49,234 nucleotides of DNA from Phragmitibacter flavus (GTDB taxonomy: Bacteria > Verrucomicrobiota > Verrucomicrobiia > Verrucomicrobiales > Verrucomicrobiaceae). Position numbers and translations under genes: made by a program. Every line of letters begins with the position of its first letter. Position 1 is the first letter of the stretch. Of the stretch, positions 25,747-34,443 are shown piece after piece. The notes under the pieces were generated by a model. The model searched no databases, was not told where the DNA came from, and saw nothing but the letters and a program-made list of their open reading frames with translations. The DNA lies in assembly GCF_005780165.1 (NCBI RefSeq), contig NZ_VAUV01000027.1:1-49234 (forward strand). Direction: 5' to 3'.

Positions 25747-26370
25747 ATGAATATCTGTTTGCCAAAGACCATCGCCGCCGTCACCGCACTCACCCTGCTG
25801 TCAGGGTGCGCCAACATTCAGGATGACGGCACCCGCACCCGCACCGAAGGCGCACTCGCCGGTTCCGTTCTCGGCGGGATCGCCGGCGGCATCATCGGAC
25901 ACCAAAGCGGACGCGGCTGGGAAGGTGCCGCCATCGGTGCCGCTGCTGGTGGACTCACCGGACTCGCCATTGGCAACCACGTCGCCAACAAAAAAGCCGC
26001 CTATCGCGACGAAGAAGCCTGGCTCGACGCCTGCATTGCCCGGGCCACCCAGGTCAACCGTGACGCCGTCGCTTACAACAACCGCCTGAGCAACCGCATC
26101 GCCAGCCTCCGCTCGCAGGTCGCCGCCGCCCGCGCCAGCAACAACCGCAGCGAACTTCGTCGCCTTCAAACCACCGTGGTTACCCTTCGCAGGGAGACCC
26201 GCGAACAGGTGGAGCTGGTGGACACCGAGATCGACGCCCAGGGCGAAGTGGTCAGCGAAACCGGCAGCAGCAACCTTCGTTCCCGCGTCAGCAGCCTGAA
26301 GAGCACCCGCTCCTCGCTGCGCAGCAACGAAGAACGCCTCGCCGACCTTGGTAACCAAATCGACGTCTAA
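25747..26370 (+). CDS. Glycine-zipper lipoprotein
   Basis: A 207-residue lipoprotein. The signal peptide ends in the lipobox LLSGC (Cys around 20). A glycine-zipper segment (GALAGSVLGGIAGGIIG and GAAIGAAAGGLTGLAIG) could insert in or lie on a membrane. The C-terminal half is a helical, Arg/Ser-rich coiled-coil-like region (LSNRIASLRSQVAAARASN and later repeats). Similar proteins are often outer-membrane associated and stress-related. An intrinsic terminator follows at 26398. It precedes another small lipoprotein gene and an S41 protease. Confidence 0.85.
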   Translation: MNICLPKTIAAVTALTLLSGCANIQDDGTRTRTEGALAGSVLGGIAGGIIGHQSGRGWEGAAIGAAAGGLTGLAIGNHVANKKAAYRDEEAWLDACIARATQVNRDAVAYNNRLSNRIASLRSQVAAARASNNRSELRRLQTTVVTLRRETREQVELVDTEIDAQGEVVSETGSSNLRSRVSSLKSTRSSLRSNEERLADLGNQIDV

Positions 26371-26397
26371 GTTGATGATCGTCTAATCAAAGATCCC

Positions 26398-26440
26398 AGC
26401 GGGGGCCAGTCCTCTTGGCCATTGGCCTCCGCTTTCTCTT
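26398..26440 (+). terminator. Rho-independent terminator
   Basis: AGCGGGGGCCA (26398-26408) pairs with TGGCCTCCGCT (26423-26433) with one G-T type mismatch, followed by TTCTCTT. It ends the glycine-zipper lipoprotein transcript. Confidence 0.7.
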
Positions 26441-26473
26441 AAATTCCAAATCCCTTTTTCTCCCATTCATCTT

Positions 26474-26719
26474 ATGATCCGCTCCCTGCTACTTTTGGCG
26501 ATCTCCGCCTCGTTGCTCAGCCTCAGTTCCTGCGCCTACACTGGTGACCCCAACGAAGGCGGACTGTTTGGCTGGTCCCAGTCCATGGCCGACGATCGCA
26601 TCGCCGACCGCGAAGATCATCTCGAAGACCTTGAACGCGAAAACGCCTACCAGCGCGGTCGCACCAGCGCCCTGCGCGATGAAGAAGCCTACCAACGGCG
26701 GCAGTTGCGGAAGTATTAA
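26474..26719 (+). CDS. Small lipoprotein, hypothetical
   Basis: An 81-residue protein. The signal peptide is MIRSLLLLAISASLLSL with the lipobox LSSC (Cys about 20). The mature part is short and highly charged with a predicted helix (DREDHLEDLERENAYQRG, then RDEEAYQRRQLRKY). It is probably a lipid-anchored helical protein in the periplasm. No known family was recognised. It lies between the terminator of the glycine-zipper gene and the S41 protease, 30 bases before the latter, so it may share a transcript with the protease. Confidence 0.75.
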   Translation: MIRSLLLLAISASLLSLSSCAYTGDPNEGGLFGWSQSMADDRIADREDHLEDLERENAYQRGRTSALRDEEAYQRRQLRKY

Positions 26720-26749
26720 TTTCCGCCGCGCCGCGCCCCGCTCCCCTGC

Positions 26750-28069
26750 ATGACCAGCACCTCGTCGTTTCCGATTCCATCAGCAGTGCTGAACCTGCTA
26801 CGGCGAAGTGCCTCCCATCTTTTGGCCTGCGGACTTTGGCTGTCGTTTTCATCCTCCGCCAGCCTGGCTCAGCAACCAGAGGCGCAGTCGGACCAGGATT
26901 TGGCCGCAGTGACCAAGCTGGTGCAGGAGGTCGTCGACAAACTGGACGAACACGCCCTCCATCCCCAGCCCAAACCTGTCATTTATCAGAAAGCGTGGCT
27001 TGGCCTGCTGCTGGAAATGGGTCGATCCGAACTCGCCGCAGAACATGACTTCACCGTCATGTCCAGCGCGCAATCCCTCAAAACCTTCATCAGCGCCATC
27101 AACGAACTCGCCAAAGCCCCGGGCCAGCGGCGTTCTCTGCGCGAACTGGCCGAAAGCGCCCTGCAACGCTACTGCCGCCAGCACGACCCCTACACCCGCT
27201 ACACCCGCTCCGAGGAATACCATCAAATCAACCTGCTCAACAAAGGCAAAGGCAGTCAGGTCGGCATGTCCATTCACGAAAAAGATGGATCCTACTTCTG
27301 CTACCCGATGCCCCAAAGCCCCGCTGAGGTTGCCGGGATCAAAGCCGGTGACCGTTTGATCTCGGTCGATGGTCGCGCCATTGATGGTCGACCTCTGCTC
27401 TATATCGCCAGCCTCATCAAAGGCGGTGCTCCCGGCAGCAAAGTCGCCCTGCGTGTCGAACACCGCTTTGGCCGTGCCGAATCCATCACCGTCACCCGCG
27501 AAACCCTCGAAATGCCATCCGTCACGGTGGAAAAAAAGATCACCGGATTCGTTTTACGCGTGCGCCGCTTCGATGACGATTTACTCGAAGTCACCCGTAA
27601 AGCCCTTGCCTCCTTAAAGCCCAGCAGCACCCTGACCATCGACCTTCGCGGTTGCGCAGGCGGCAAGGTGTCCGTCGCCGTGGGTTTTGCCGAGCTGTTC
27701 CTCAACAGCGGCGAAGAAGTGGTCCGTTTGCGCATGCGCGACGCCTCGGATGAAATCTTCAAAGCCACCAAAGCCCCGGAATTTAAGGCGGCCGCGATCA
27801 TCCTGCTTCAGGACGAAGGCACCGCCAGCGCCGCTGAAATGGTCATCGCCGCGCTCATCAATACCAAAGCCCAGCGCGCCACCAGTCAGGGCTCCAAAAC
27901 ATTCGGGAAAGGCGTTGTTCTCACCTCTCTCGAACTGAAAGGCGGCGGCTCTTTGCTCGTCACCAGCTCCGAAATGATCGCACCTCAAGGCCGTGGTTGG
28001 GACGGCATCGGTCTCCTGCCTTCCCTCGAAAACAACGGCAAAATTTTCCCCGAGGCCGGGTTGCCTTAG
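26750..28069 (+). CDS. S41-family C-terminal processing peptidase with PDZ domain
   Basis: A 439-residue exported protease. The signal region is hydrophobic and ends near ASLAQQ. A helical N-terminal domain (about 45-150) precedes a PDZ domain (about 160-240: SPAEVAGIKAGDRLISVDGR). The peptidase domain has the catalytic Ser in DEGTASAAEM and Lys in GSKTFGKGVV, the Ser-Lys dyad of tail-specific proteases. TIDLRGCAGGKVSVAVGFA replaces the usual DLRxNPGG; the loss of the NPGG Asn-Pro is a small oddity. Such enzymes trim periplasmic proteins and control wall hydrolases. The substrate is unknown. Confidence 0.9.
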   Translation: MTSTSSFPIPSAVLNLLRRSASHLLACGLWLSFSSSASLAQQPEAQSDQDLAAVTKLVQEVVDKLDEHALHPQPKPVIYQKAWLGLLLEMGRSELAAEHDFTVMSSAQSLKTFISAINELAKAPGQRRSLRELAESALQRYCRQHDPYTRYTRSEEYHQINLLNKGKGSQVGMSIHEKDGSYFCYPMPQSPAEVAGIKAGDRLISVDGRAIDGRPLLYIASLIKGGAPGSKVALRVEHRFGRAESITVTRETLEMPSVTVEKKITGFVLRVRRFDDDLLEVTRKALASLKPSSTLTIDLRGCAGGKVSVAVGFAELFLNSGEEVVRLRMRDASDEIFKATKAPEFKAAAIILLQDEGTASAAEMVIAALINTKAQRATSQGSKTFGKGVVLTSLELKGGGSLLVTSSEMIAPQGRGWDGIGLLPSLENNGKIFPEAGLP

Positions 28070-28121
28070 ATCTTTGGCAGTTCCGATTCGGGGAAGTTCA
28101 GGGATTTTAAGCCGTCCCGGA

Positions 28122-28358
28122 TCAATTGGTCGCGTCTTTCACCGCGTCCTTGGTATCCTCAGCCGCATCTTTCACGGCATCACCGACGTCTTCAGCCGCA
28201 TCTCTGGCAGGTTCTGCAGGGCGGTTGTCGAGAGCGTCATCGATTTTTTCGCCGACGGTTTCAGGCTTGCGTTCGCAGCTGGTCATCAGCGAGGTGGCGG
28301 CAATCGCGCTGAACACAAGAGTGGTGGAAAGGAGACCAGAGAAGATAGTATTTTTCAT
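28122..28358 (-). CDS. Small Ala/Asp-rich lipoprotein
   Basis: A 78-residue protein: signal peptide MKNTIFSGLLSTTLVFSAIA and a possible lipobox ending SLMTSC. An alanine- and aspartate-rich repeat follows (RDAAEDVGDAVKDAAEDTKD, period about 7-11) that would form an amphipathic helix. It resembles small entericidin- or LEA-like stress proteins, but no firm family match can be made. The start is MKNTIF; a longer frame to 28547 has no signal peptide. It is convergent with the S41 gene, with 52 bases between. Confidence 0.7.
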   Translation of the reverse strand: MKNTIFSGLLSTTLVFSAIAATSLMTSCERKPETVGEKIDDALDNRPAEPARDAAEDVGDAVKDAAEDTKDAVKDATN

Positions 28359-28572
28359 AGGATTGGAAGTGTTTGATGTGTTTAGTCTGGAGGTTGTCAT
28401 CGTATAGGTGCATGATCCTGGCCAGCGCGCCCCAATGTTGCGCAAGCCGTTGATCATCAACAAAATATCACCATCCGATTCCTGGTAATGCTGAACGTTT
28501 TGATGCAAAACGCGTGGGTTTTTGGCCTTGGCCATTGCGCATTGCATGGTGCTGTTCAGGACTCAACTCAAG

Positions 28573-29844
28573 TCAGCGCTTCGGTTCCATGGTCTCCATG
28601 TTCCATTCGTCAGGGTTGAACGCCTTTTGCCGACTTTTCATCTTCGGATAACCCCCCACCTCACTTTCGCGATCAATGATCCGTCCCGTCCGGTCCATTG
28701 CCTCCTTGACGATGCGTTCATCCACCGAATCGCGATCCCACGGACGCGCCCCTGCATTAGCCGATACTGAATCACGCACCTGCCCAACCGGTATCGCCTT
28801 GAATTTCCCCGGCCACAAACCTGGCTCGTCCGCCATCATCGCCCCCTCTTCTTTCAACAGCGGTTTGCGCCGGTTTTCACGATCATAGGCAAGGTTGTCT
28901 TTGAAGAACAGCCGCAGCGGACTGCCAGGACTGTTCTCAAACAACGCCAGATTGGGATCGGTATCGCGACCATGCTCCAACACATTGCCCACCACCACCA
29001 GCTCGCTCGTTTCGAGTTTGTGCCCCCGCCATTCTTTCGGATTCAGCGAATGATGCACTGCGCGACGTTGCGGATTGGAGATCCAGTTGTTCACGATCAC
29101 CGCCTGCACGCCGCCCTTCGCCAGCGGGTTTCGATCCACATTGCTGGCATAAAGATTGCCGACAATGGCGATGTCACTGGTGTTGTCATGGATCAACGTC
29201 CCCTTCGAATGTTCGCCTTTTTTGTGGGTGGAATCCGACAACGCCTCGGCAATGATGCAGTTGGATATGGTCACCTGCCGAGAGGTGTTGCGCCGCCAGT
29301 CACGCAGCGTTTTCCCCTGAAATCGTGGACCCGATGCGGACAGATTTTCATCCGTCGCCCAGCTCACCGAACATTGATCAATGATCACCCGCGCCGCGCC
29401 GTTCATCCCGATGGCATCGATCTCCCAACCACTCCCCTTCTTCCGTCCCAGCGAGCCCGAGCGCACCCGCAGATGCCTCACGATGACATCATTGGCCTCC
29501 ACCGACAAGCCACCGCGAATCAATGTGATGCCAGGCGAAGGGGCGGTCTGACCTGCCACTGTCACCTGCGACTGACTGATCTTGAGCGATCTCCCGCGAA
29601 GATCAATCACCCCTCCAACCTCAAACACCACGATGCGTTTGCCCCTCATCGCCAAAGCCGCCGCCAGCGACCCTTTGCCTGAGGCATTCAAATTGGTGAC
29701 TTTCACCAACACGCCCCCGCGACCACCCTGGGTCACCTCTCCAAAACCAACGGCTCCAGGAAATGCACTCAATTCCAAATGGCCAAACATCAGCCAGACA
29801 ACAGCAACGAAAAACAGTCTTACCACGTAGCAACATCGCCTCAT
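28573..29844 (-). CDS. Pectate lyase-like protein (PL1, right-handed beta-helix)
   Basis: About 423 residues with a signal peptide (MRRCCYVVRLFFVAVVWLMF). Beta-helix signatures include IVVFEVGGVIDLRGRSLKIS, VTVAGQTAPSPGITLIRGG, NDVIVRHLRVRSG, VIIDQCSVSWATDENLS and VTISNCIIAEAL. These are typical of polysaccharide lyase family 1 proteins of Planctomycetes, Verrucomicrobia and Bacteroidetes. PL1 enzymes cleave polygalacturonate by beta-elimination with Ca2+. Catalytic Arg and Ca-binding Asp residues are plausible (RNPLA region), but I cannot confirm them by alignment. ATG at 29844; an upstream GTG at 29862 is possible. Pectin use would fit the nearby esterase. Confidence 0.88.
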   Translation of the reverse strand: MRRCCYVVRLFFVAVVWLMFGHLELSAFPGAVGFGEVTQGGRGGVLVKVTNLNASGKGSLAAALAMRGKRIVVFEVGGVIDLRGRSLKISQSQVTVAGQTAPSPGITLIRGGLSVEANDVIVRHLRVRSGSLGRKKGSGWEIDAIGMNGAARVIIDQCSVSWATDENLSASGPRFQGKTLRDWRRNTSRQVTISNCIIAEALSDSTHKKGEHSKGTLIHDNTSDIAIVGNLYASNVDRNPLAKGGVQAVIVNNWISNPQRRAVHHSLNPKEWRGHKLETSELVVVGNVLEHGRDTDPNLALFENSPGSPLRLFFKDNLAYDRENRRKPLLKEEGAMMADEPGLWPGKFKAIPVGQVRDSVSANAGARPWDRDSVDERIVKEAMDRTGRIIDRESEVGGYPKMKSRQKAFNPDEWNMETMEPKR

Positions 29845-30010
29845 CTCCCGCGCTTGCACCACCTTTTAAATCCGTCCCAACAATACCCGGCCAAAAAACC
29901 GGCCCCCACGATTCGGCATTGAATTGATCCGTCCACTTCGTCACACTCATTCCAAATCCATCCCTTCACTTCACCTCATCCCCCCTGCTCCCATCACCAC
30001 CCAACCTAAA

Positions 30011-31078
30011 ATGAAACTTCAACTAGCCGCTCTGCTGCTCTCCCTCGGTCTGGTCAATCTTGCTTCCGGCCAAAATACCGCCCCTGCCCCTGCTGCGTCT
30101 CAAGAGCCCGTCGAAACCAGCGTGCCGCGTTTCGGCGTGATCTCCTTCTATTTTGAAAACGACCTGTTCGCCGACACCGACCAGCAATACACCAACGGTG
30201 CCCGAATCACCATCACCTCACCCAAGCTCGATTCCTTCGCTGACGATGCCAACGTCGGTCGTTTTGTTGGTGGATTCGATGAGATTCCGTGGATTGGCGA
30301 ACCAGGCTACGAACGCAACGTCGCCATCAGCCTCGGCCAAAACATGTATACCCCAAGCGACACGGTCAGTGAAGATCTCGTAAGAGACGATCGCCCGTAT
30401 GCCGGCTGGCTCTACGGCGGCATCGGCCTCGTGTGGAAGAACGAAAAAGTGCGCAACACGTTTATCATCAACATCGGCGTCGTCGGCCCCTGGTCATTTG
30501 CCGAAGAAACTCAGCGCCTGGTCCACGAAGCCCGCGACATCCCCATGCCGAACGGATGGAACAATCAGCTCGACAACGAACTTGGCGTGGTGCTTGCCTA
30601 TGAACGCATGTGGCGTCTGCGCAAATTTGACCAAGGCGGGATCGACTGGGACGTGCTCCCTTATGCCGGAGCCGAACTCGGCAACGTCGCCATCAACGCC
30701 CGTGTGGGTGCCGAATTCCGCCTCGGCTACAACCTGCCCGATGACTTTGGCACCGCCGCCATCAACGCCGCCGCCGTTGCCTCGACGCCGGTTGAGTCAG
30801 ACCACACCGCCAAACGCTGGCACAGCAACATGGGTTTCCATTTGTTCACCCGCATCGAAGGCCGCGCCGTCGCCCGCGACATCTTCCTTGATGGCAACAC
30901 TTTTGAAGACAGCCACTCCGTCGACAAGGAACACTTCGTCGCCGATGCCGTCTTCGGTGCCTCGCTCAACTGGCGCAACACCAAACTCACCTACGCCTAC
31001 ATCTACCGCACCAAGGAATTCAAACAACAGGAGGACGAACAGGTCTTCGGCTCCATGACGCTGACGGTCAATTTCTGA
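30011..31078 (+). CDS. LpxR-family lipid A 3'-O-deacylase (DUF2219)
   Basis: A 355-residue outer-membrane protein. Signal peptide MKLQLAALLLSLGLVNLASG. The LpxR-type start follows: SFYFENDLFADTDQQYTNG, where Asn and Asp of the ENDLF segment form the conserved metal and active-site region. Alternating strands to the end, with final residues TLTVNF, fit a beta-barrel ending in Phe. LpxR removes the 3'-acyloxyacyl group of lipid A. It lies opposite a minus-strand pectate lyase and ends before a convergent HAD gene with a strong inverted repeat between them. Function is inferred from family motifs. Confidence 0.88.
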   Translation: MKLQLAALLLSLGLVNLASGQNTAPAPAASQEPVETSVPRFGVISFYFENDLFADTDQQYTNGARITITSPKLDSFADDANVGRFVGGFDEIPWIGEPGYERNVAISLGQNMYTPSDTVSEDLVRDDRPYAGWLYGGIGLVWKNEKVRNTFIINIGVVGPWSFAEETQRLVHEARDIPMPNGWNNQLDNELGVVLAYERMWRLRKFDQGGIDWDVLPYAGAELGNVAINARVGAEFRLGYNLPDDFGTAAINAAAVASTPVESDHTAKRWHSNMGFHLFTRIEGRAVARDIFLDGNTFEDSHSVDKEHFVADAVFGASLNWRNTKLTYAYIYRTKEFKQQEDEQVFGSMTLTVNF

Positions 31079-31085
31079 TCCCAGC

Positions 31086-31154
31086 AAAGTAGAAGGTTCG
31101 TCCCGAGCCTTTCATTCCAATTTCAAGCAAGGCTCGAGACGAGCCTTCTACTTT
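31086..31154. repeat. Long inverted repeat between convergent genes
   Basis: Arms 31086-31111 (starting AAAGTAGAAGGTTCGTCCCG) and 31129-31154 (ending GACGAGCCTTCTACTTT) are complementary over 26 bases with two mismatches and a 17-base loop. It sits between the convergent lpxR-like and HAD genes. It could serve as a bidirectional terminator, but the sharp ends suggest a MITE-like dispersed element. Confidence 0.8.
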
Positions 31155-31158
31155 CCCA

Positions 31159-32037
31159 TTAATACCCCGGAGCGCTGATGGTGGCATTCTCCACCTCATC
31201 GCGCTGGCGTCGCAAAATCCCGTCGGCAATCTCCTCGACCATCTCCTCCACCAAAAGGCGAAGATGGCTGCCCGGCCGGTAATCACTGGGAGCAATGTGG
31301 CGCACCCGGTCGGCCTGACCACTCAACTGCCAGCATTTGCGGAAACTGCCACGCGTCTGATCCTCGGGATTGTAAACCGCCACCGCGTTCCCGCCATACC
31401 GGCGCATCAACGTGAAACACGGAACATCCGTCGGACCATCGCCGATATAAATCATGTGCTTGAACGGGATCGGCCTCAACTCCGATGGCATGTGGTCATT
31501 CACATCCTCATGCGGCAGAAGCATGCCCTTGTTGATCCGGAACAAAAATTGCGTCTTCGTGGTGTGACTGATCACCCGTCTTGGAAAGCTGATGCGCCCT
31601 TCACGATCCTCCGCAAACTCGCTGCCGAACACCGCCTTCACATGCGGCCTCAGCGCACTCCCTTCCAGCAACTCCTTCAATCCCGCCGAAATGATGTAGT
31701 GCTCCAGCCGGATCCCCAAGGCCCGATGCTCAGGCCTCAACACCTTTTCCATCTCATCAAACATCCCCGGCAGTCCCGGATAAAATTGCAGCTTCGCCCC
31801 CAGCGTCCGCAGTTCGGCATTCGAAGGTCGATCAGGTGAAAGGTAGTCAAGCAACGCCTTCAGATACGCCAGTTCGTTGTCATAGCCCTGCTCATCCACC
31901 AGCTCCTTCGTCCGTTTCCAGAACTGCGCCCCATTGATCCCAAAATGAGGAAACACCACCTCATCCGTCATGTAGCTCGGACTTAGCGTCTGATCATAAT
32001 CATAAACCAGCCCGATGATTGTTTGTGCGGAAGACAT
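31159..32037 (-). CDS. HAD-family phosphohydrolase
   Basis: A 292-residue haloacid dehalogenase-superfamily protein. Motif I is YDYDQTLSPSYM (nucleophile Asp, second Asp). Motif II lies in HYIISAGLKELLEGS, and motif IV is IYIGDGPTDVPCF. The cap region follows motif I and contains LSPDRPSNAELRT and FYPGLPGMFDEM. The substrate is unknown. The motif YIGDGPTDVP suggests small phosphorylated metabolites as in phosphoserine phosphatase-type HADs. Solitary gene; the start MSSAQTIIGL directly precedes the nucleophile strand. Confidence 0.88.
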   Translation of the reverse strand: MSSAQTIIGLVYDYDQTLSPSYMTDEVVFPHFGINGAQFWKRTKELVDEQGYDNELAYLKALLDYLSPDRPSNAELRTLGAKLQFYPGLPGMFDEMEKVLRPEHRALGIRLEHYIISAGLKELLEGSALRPHVKAVFGSEFAEDREGRISFPRRVISHTTKTQFLFRINKGMLLPHEDVNDHMPSELRPIPFKHMIYIGDGPTDVPCFTLMRRYGGNAVAVYNPEDQTRGSFRKCWQLSGQADRVRHIAPSDYRPGSHLRLLVEEMVEEIADGILRRQRDEVENATISAPGY

Positions 32038-32089
32038 AATTAAGCGGACTCGACGTTAGCGCAACCCGCCCCGCTTTGAAAGGGACAGC

Positions 32090-34405
32090 TCATGGATAAA
32101 GCAAAAACGCCTCGCGCCGTTTCTTGAACGCCTCCAGTTCCAAACTCCAACCCGCATCAATCGCCTTCCAATTTTGCCCTTCCTTGATTGCCTTCAACGT
32201 GGTGGGATGCAGCAGCAACGTCCCCATCGCCTGCAACTTGAACTCTTTCGGATACAATCTCTGCAAGGTGCAAGCCAGCGCCATGCCCACGTCTACCGAC
32301 CTCAAATCCTCCCGCGAAGTGATCACCATTCGGACCCCACCGCAGACCTGGTCTTTGAACACACTTGCCTTTGGCGTGAACCTCTCCGGCACAAACCTCA
32401 CTCCCTTCAATCCCGCCTGATTCAACTCAAACGCCAGTCGCGCATCATCAACATACGGTGCTCCAATGACTTCAAACGGCGTATCCGTCCCGCGTCCCAC
32501 ACTCACCGCGCTCTCCAGCAAACCCACGCCCGGATACAACAACGCGGCATTCAATGACCGCATGTTCGGCGACGGATTCAACCACGGCAGTCCGGTGCGG
32601 TCAAATTCCATGCCGCGTTTCCACCCTTCCACTTTGATCACTTCCAGGTCACAGCCCAACCCACGCTCCGCATTCATCATCATCGCCAGCTCGCCGACCG
32701 TCATGCCATGACGCAATGCCATCGGATGGCACCCCACAAAGGTTTCCTTATCCAACACCGCCGGACCCTCCACCACCTCGCCACCAATCGGGTTCACCCG
32801 ATCCAACACCAGCACCCGTTTCCCCGCCTTGGCCGCCGCTTCCATGCATTTTTGCAACGTTGAAATGTAAGTGTAAAACCGGCAACCAATGTCCTGAATG
32901 TCGAACACCAGCACATCCAGCATCGCCAGCTGCTCTGCCGACGGACCCCGCCTCTCCCCATAAAGGCTGAACACCCGCAGCCCCGTTTTTGCATCCCGAC
33001 CATCCGCGATCTTGTCCCGATCCTCCATCCCGCGAATCCCATGCTCCGGACTGAACAACGCCACCAGATTGACGTGCTTCGCCTCATGCATCCAGTCAAT
33101 CGTCGACCGCCTTCCGTTATCAATGCCACTGTGATTCGTCACCAACCCCACCTTTAATCCCTTCAACTCAGCAAAATCCCTCCGGCGCAATACATCAATC
33201 CCATTCAAAACCGTGGGCACTTCATCCTCGCTTAATCGCGGCGAAAAAGCATCCGCCACCCGCTCGAAATCCACATTCAACAAGCTCTCCGCTGCCAGCG
33301 TCGCCAGTTCCTCCTGCAACGGAATCACATTCCCCTTTCCATCCGGATGCAATCTTGAGGCTAGCACGACCACATAACTTTTGGTCGCCGGATTTACCCA
33401 AAAACTCACCCCGGTAAAACCCGTGTGGCCAAAAGTCCCCAACGGAAAAATTTTCCCTCTCGAACGACTGTAGGCCGAATCCAGATCCCAGCCCAATCCA
33501 CGTCGCGCGAAAATCGTCGGCGGCGATTGCACCGATGTCATTAGCTTCACCGTCTCCTCATTAAAGATCCGCACCCCATCCAGCTCCCCGCCATTCGCCA
33601 GCATTTGTGCAAACCTCGCCAAATCCTCCGCACACGAGAACAAACCTGCGTGCCCGGTCACCCCGCCCATCCTTCGTGAAGTCGGATCATGCACCACCCC
33701 GCGCAACCAATCTCCCGCCTCATCCCTCGCTGTCGGTGCAATCCTTCCCCTCAATGACTCTGCGGGAACAAACCCCGTCGAATTCATCTTCAGCGGTGCG
33801 AAAATTTCTTTCTCCGCAAACCTGTCCAATCGTTCCCCACTCACCCGTTCCACGATCTCCCCCAGCAAAAGGTAGTTCAGATCGCTGTAGCGAAATACCT
33901 CATCCACTCCCCGCAGAGGCCGCGCCGTCAACGCCAGATTCCTTCCCGCCTCTCGTCCCATCCACCCCGGATTCAACGCAATTCCCGCCGCCAGCCCGGA
34001 AGTATGCGTCAACAGATGCCGCAGCTTCACCTCATCCCGTCCCTCCCCGACAAACTCCGGCAACCATGTCTTGATTGGCAACTCCAACTCCAACTTGCCC
34101 GCTTCCAGCAACTTCATCACAACAGACGTCGTCGCCACCACCTTCGTCAGCGAAGCCACATCAAAAATCGTATCCGCGCTCATCAACGCCTTCTGCGGCT
34201 GCTCCGCGCGTTGCCCCATGACCAGCATCTCCCGTTGTTCCCCCAATCCCACCACCACCACCGCCCCAGGAGCTTCCCCCTCATCCATCGCCCGCTGGAC
34301 GGCCTTCTTCATCAACTCGATCACATCATCACGAAAGGCGCCCGCCGCCAATGATTGGCTTTCAAACAGTGCAACCCAAAATAAAATCGCGCAGGCCCTC
34401 AGCAT
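32090..34405 (-). CDS. Fused beta-lactamase-fold amidase (AmiE-like) and exo-N-acetylmuramidase (NamZ/GH171)
   Basis: A 771-residue exported protein with a signal peptide (about 1-21). Domain 1 (about 25-385) is a serine hydrolase of the beta-lactamase fold: SxxK at S85-L-T-K88, YSDLNYLLLG, and a third-motif HTGFTG. Domain 2 (about 410-771) is DUF1343, now known as NamZ: VGLVTNHSGIDNGRRSTIDW, FSPEHGIRG, FDIQDIGCRFYTYISTL, LDRVNPIGG. In Bacillus subtilis the separate proteins AmiE (YbbE) and NamZ (YbbC) strip peptide stems and then remove terminal MurNAc from wall fragments. The fusion suggests both steps on one polypeptide in the periplasm. Confidence 0.9.
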   Translation of the reverse strand: MLRACAILFWVALFESQSLAAGAFRDDVIELMKKAVQRAMDEGEAPGAVVVVGLGEQREMLVMGQRAEQPQKALMSADTIFDVASLTKVVATTSVVMKLLEAGKLELELPIKTWLPEFVGEGRDEVKLRHLLTHTSGLAAGIALNPGWMGREAGRNLALTARPLRGVDEVFRYSDLNYLLLGEIVERVSGERLDRFAEKEIFAPLKMNSTGFVPAESLRGRIAPTARDEAGDWLRGVVHDPTSRRMGGVTGHAGLFSCAEDLARFAQMLANGGELDGVRIFNEETVKLMTSVQSPPTIFARRGLGWDLDSAYSRSRGKIFPLGTFGHTGFTGVSFWVNPATKSYVVVLASRLHPDGKGNVIPLQEELATLAAESLLNVDFERVADAFSPRLSEDEVPTVLNGIDVLRRRDFAELKGLKVGLVTNHSGIDNGRRSTIDWMHEAKHVNLVALFSPEHGIRGMEDRDKIADGRDAKTGLRVFSLYGERRGPSAEQLAMLDVLVFDIQDIGCRFYTYISTLQKCMEAAAKAGKRVLVLDRVNPIGGEVVEGPAVLDKETFVGCHPMALRHGMTVGELAMMMNAERGLGCDLEVIKVEGWKRGMEFDRTGLPWLNPSPNMRSLNAALLYPGVGLLESAVSVGRGTDTPFEVIGAPYVDDARLAFELNQAGLKGVRFVPERFTPKASVFKDQVCGGVRMVITSREDLRSVDVGMALACTLQRLYPKEFKLQAMGTLLLHPTTLKAIKEGQNWKAIDAGWSLELEAFKKRREAFLLYP

Positions 34406-34443
34406 CCCTCATCCAACAGGAAACCCAACGATCCATCAATGCA

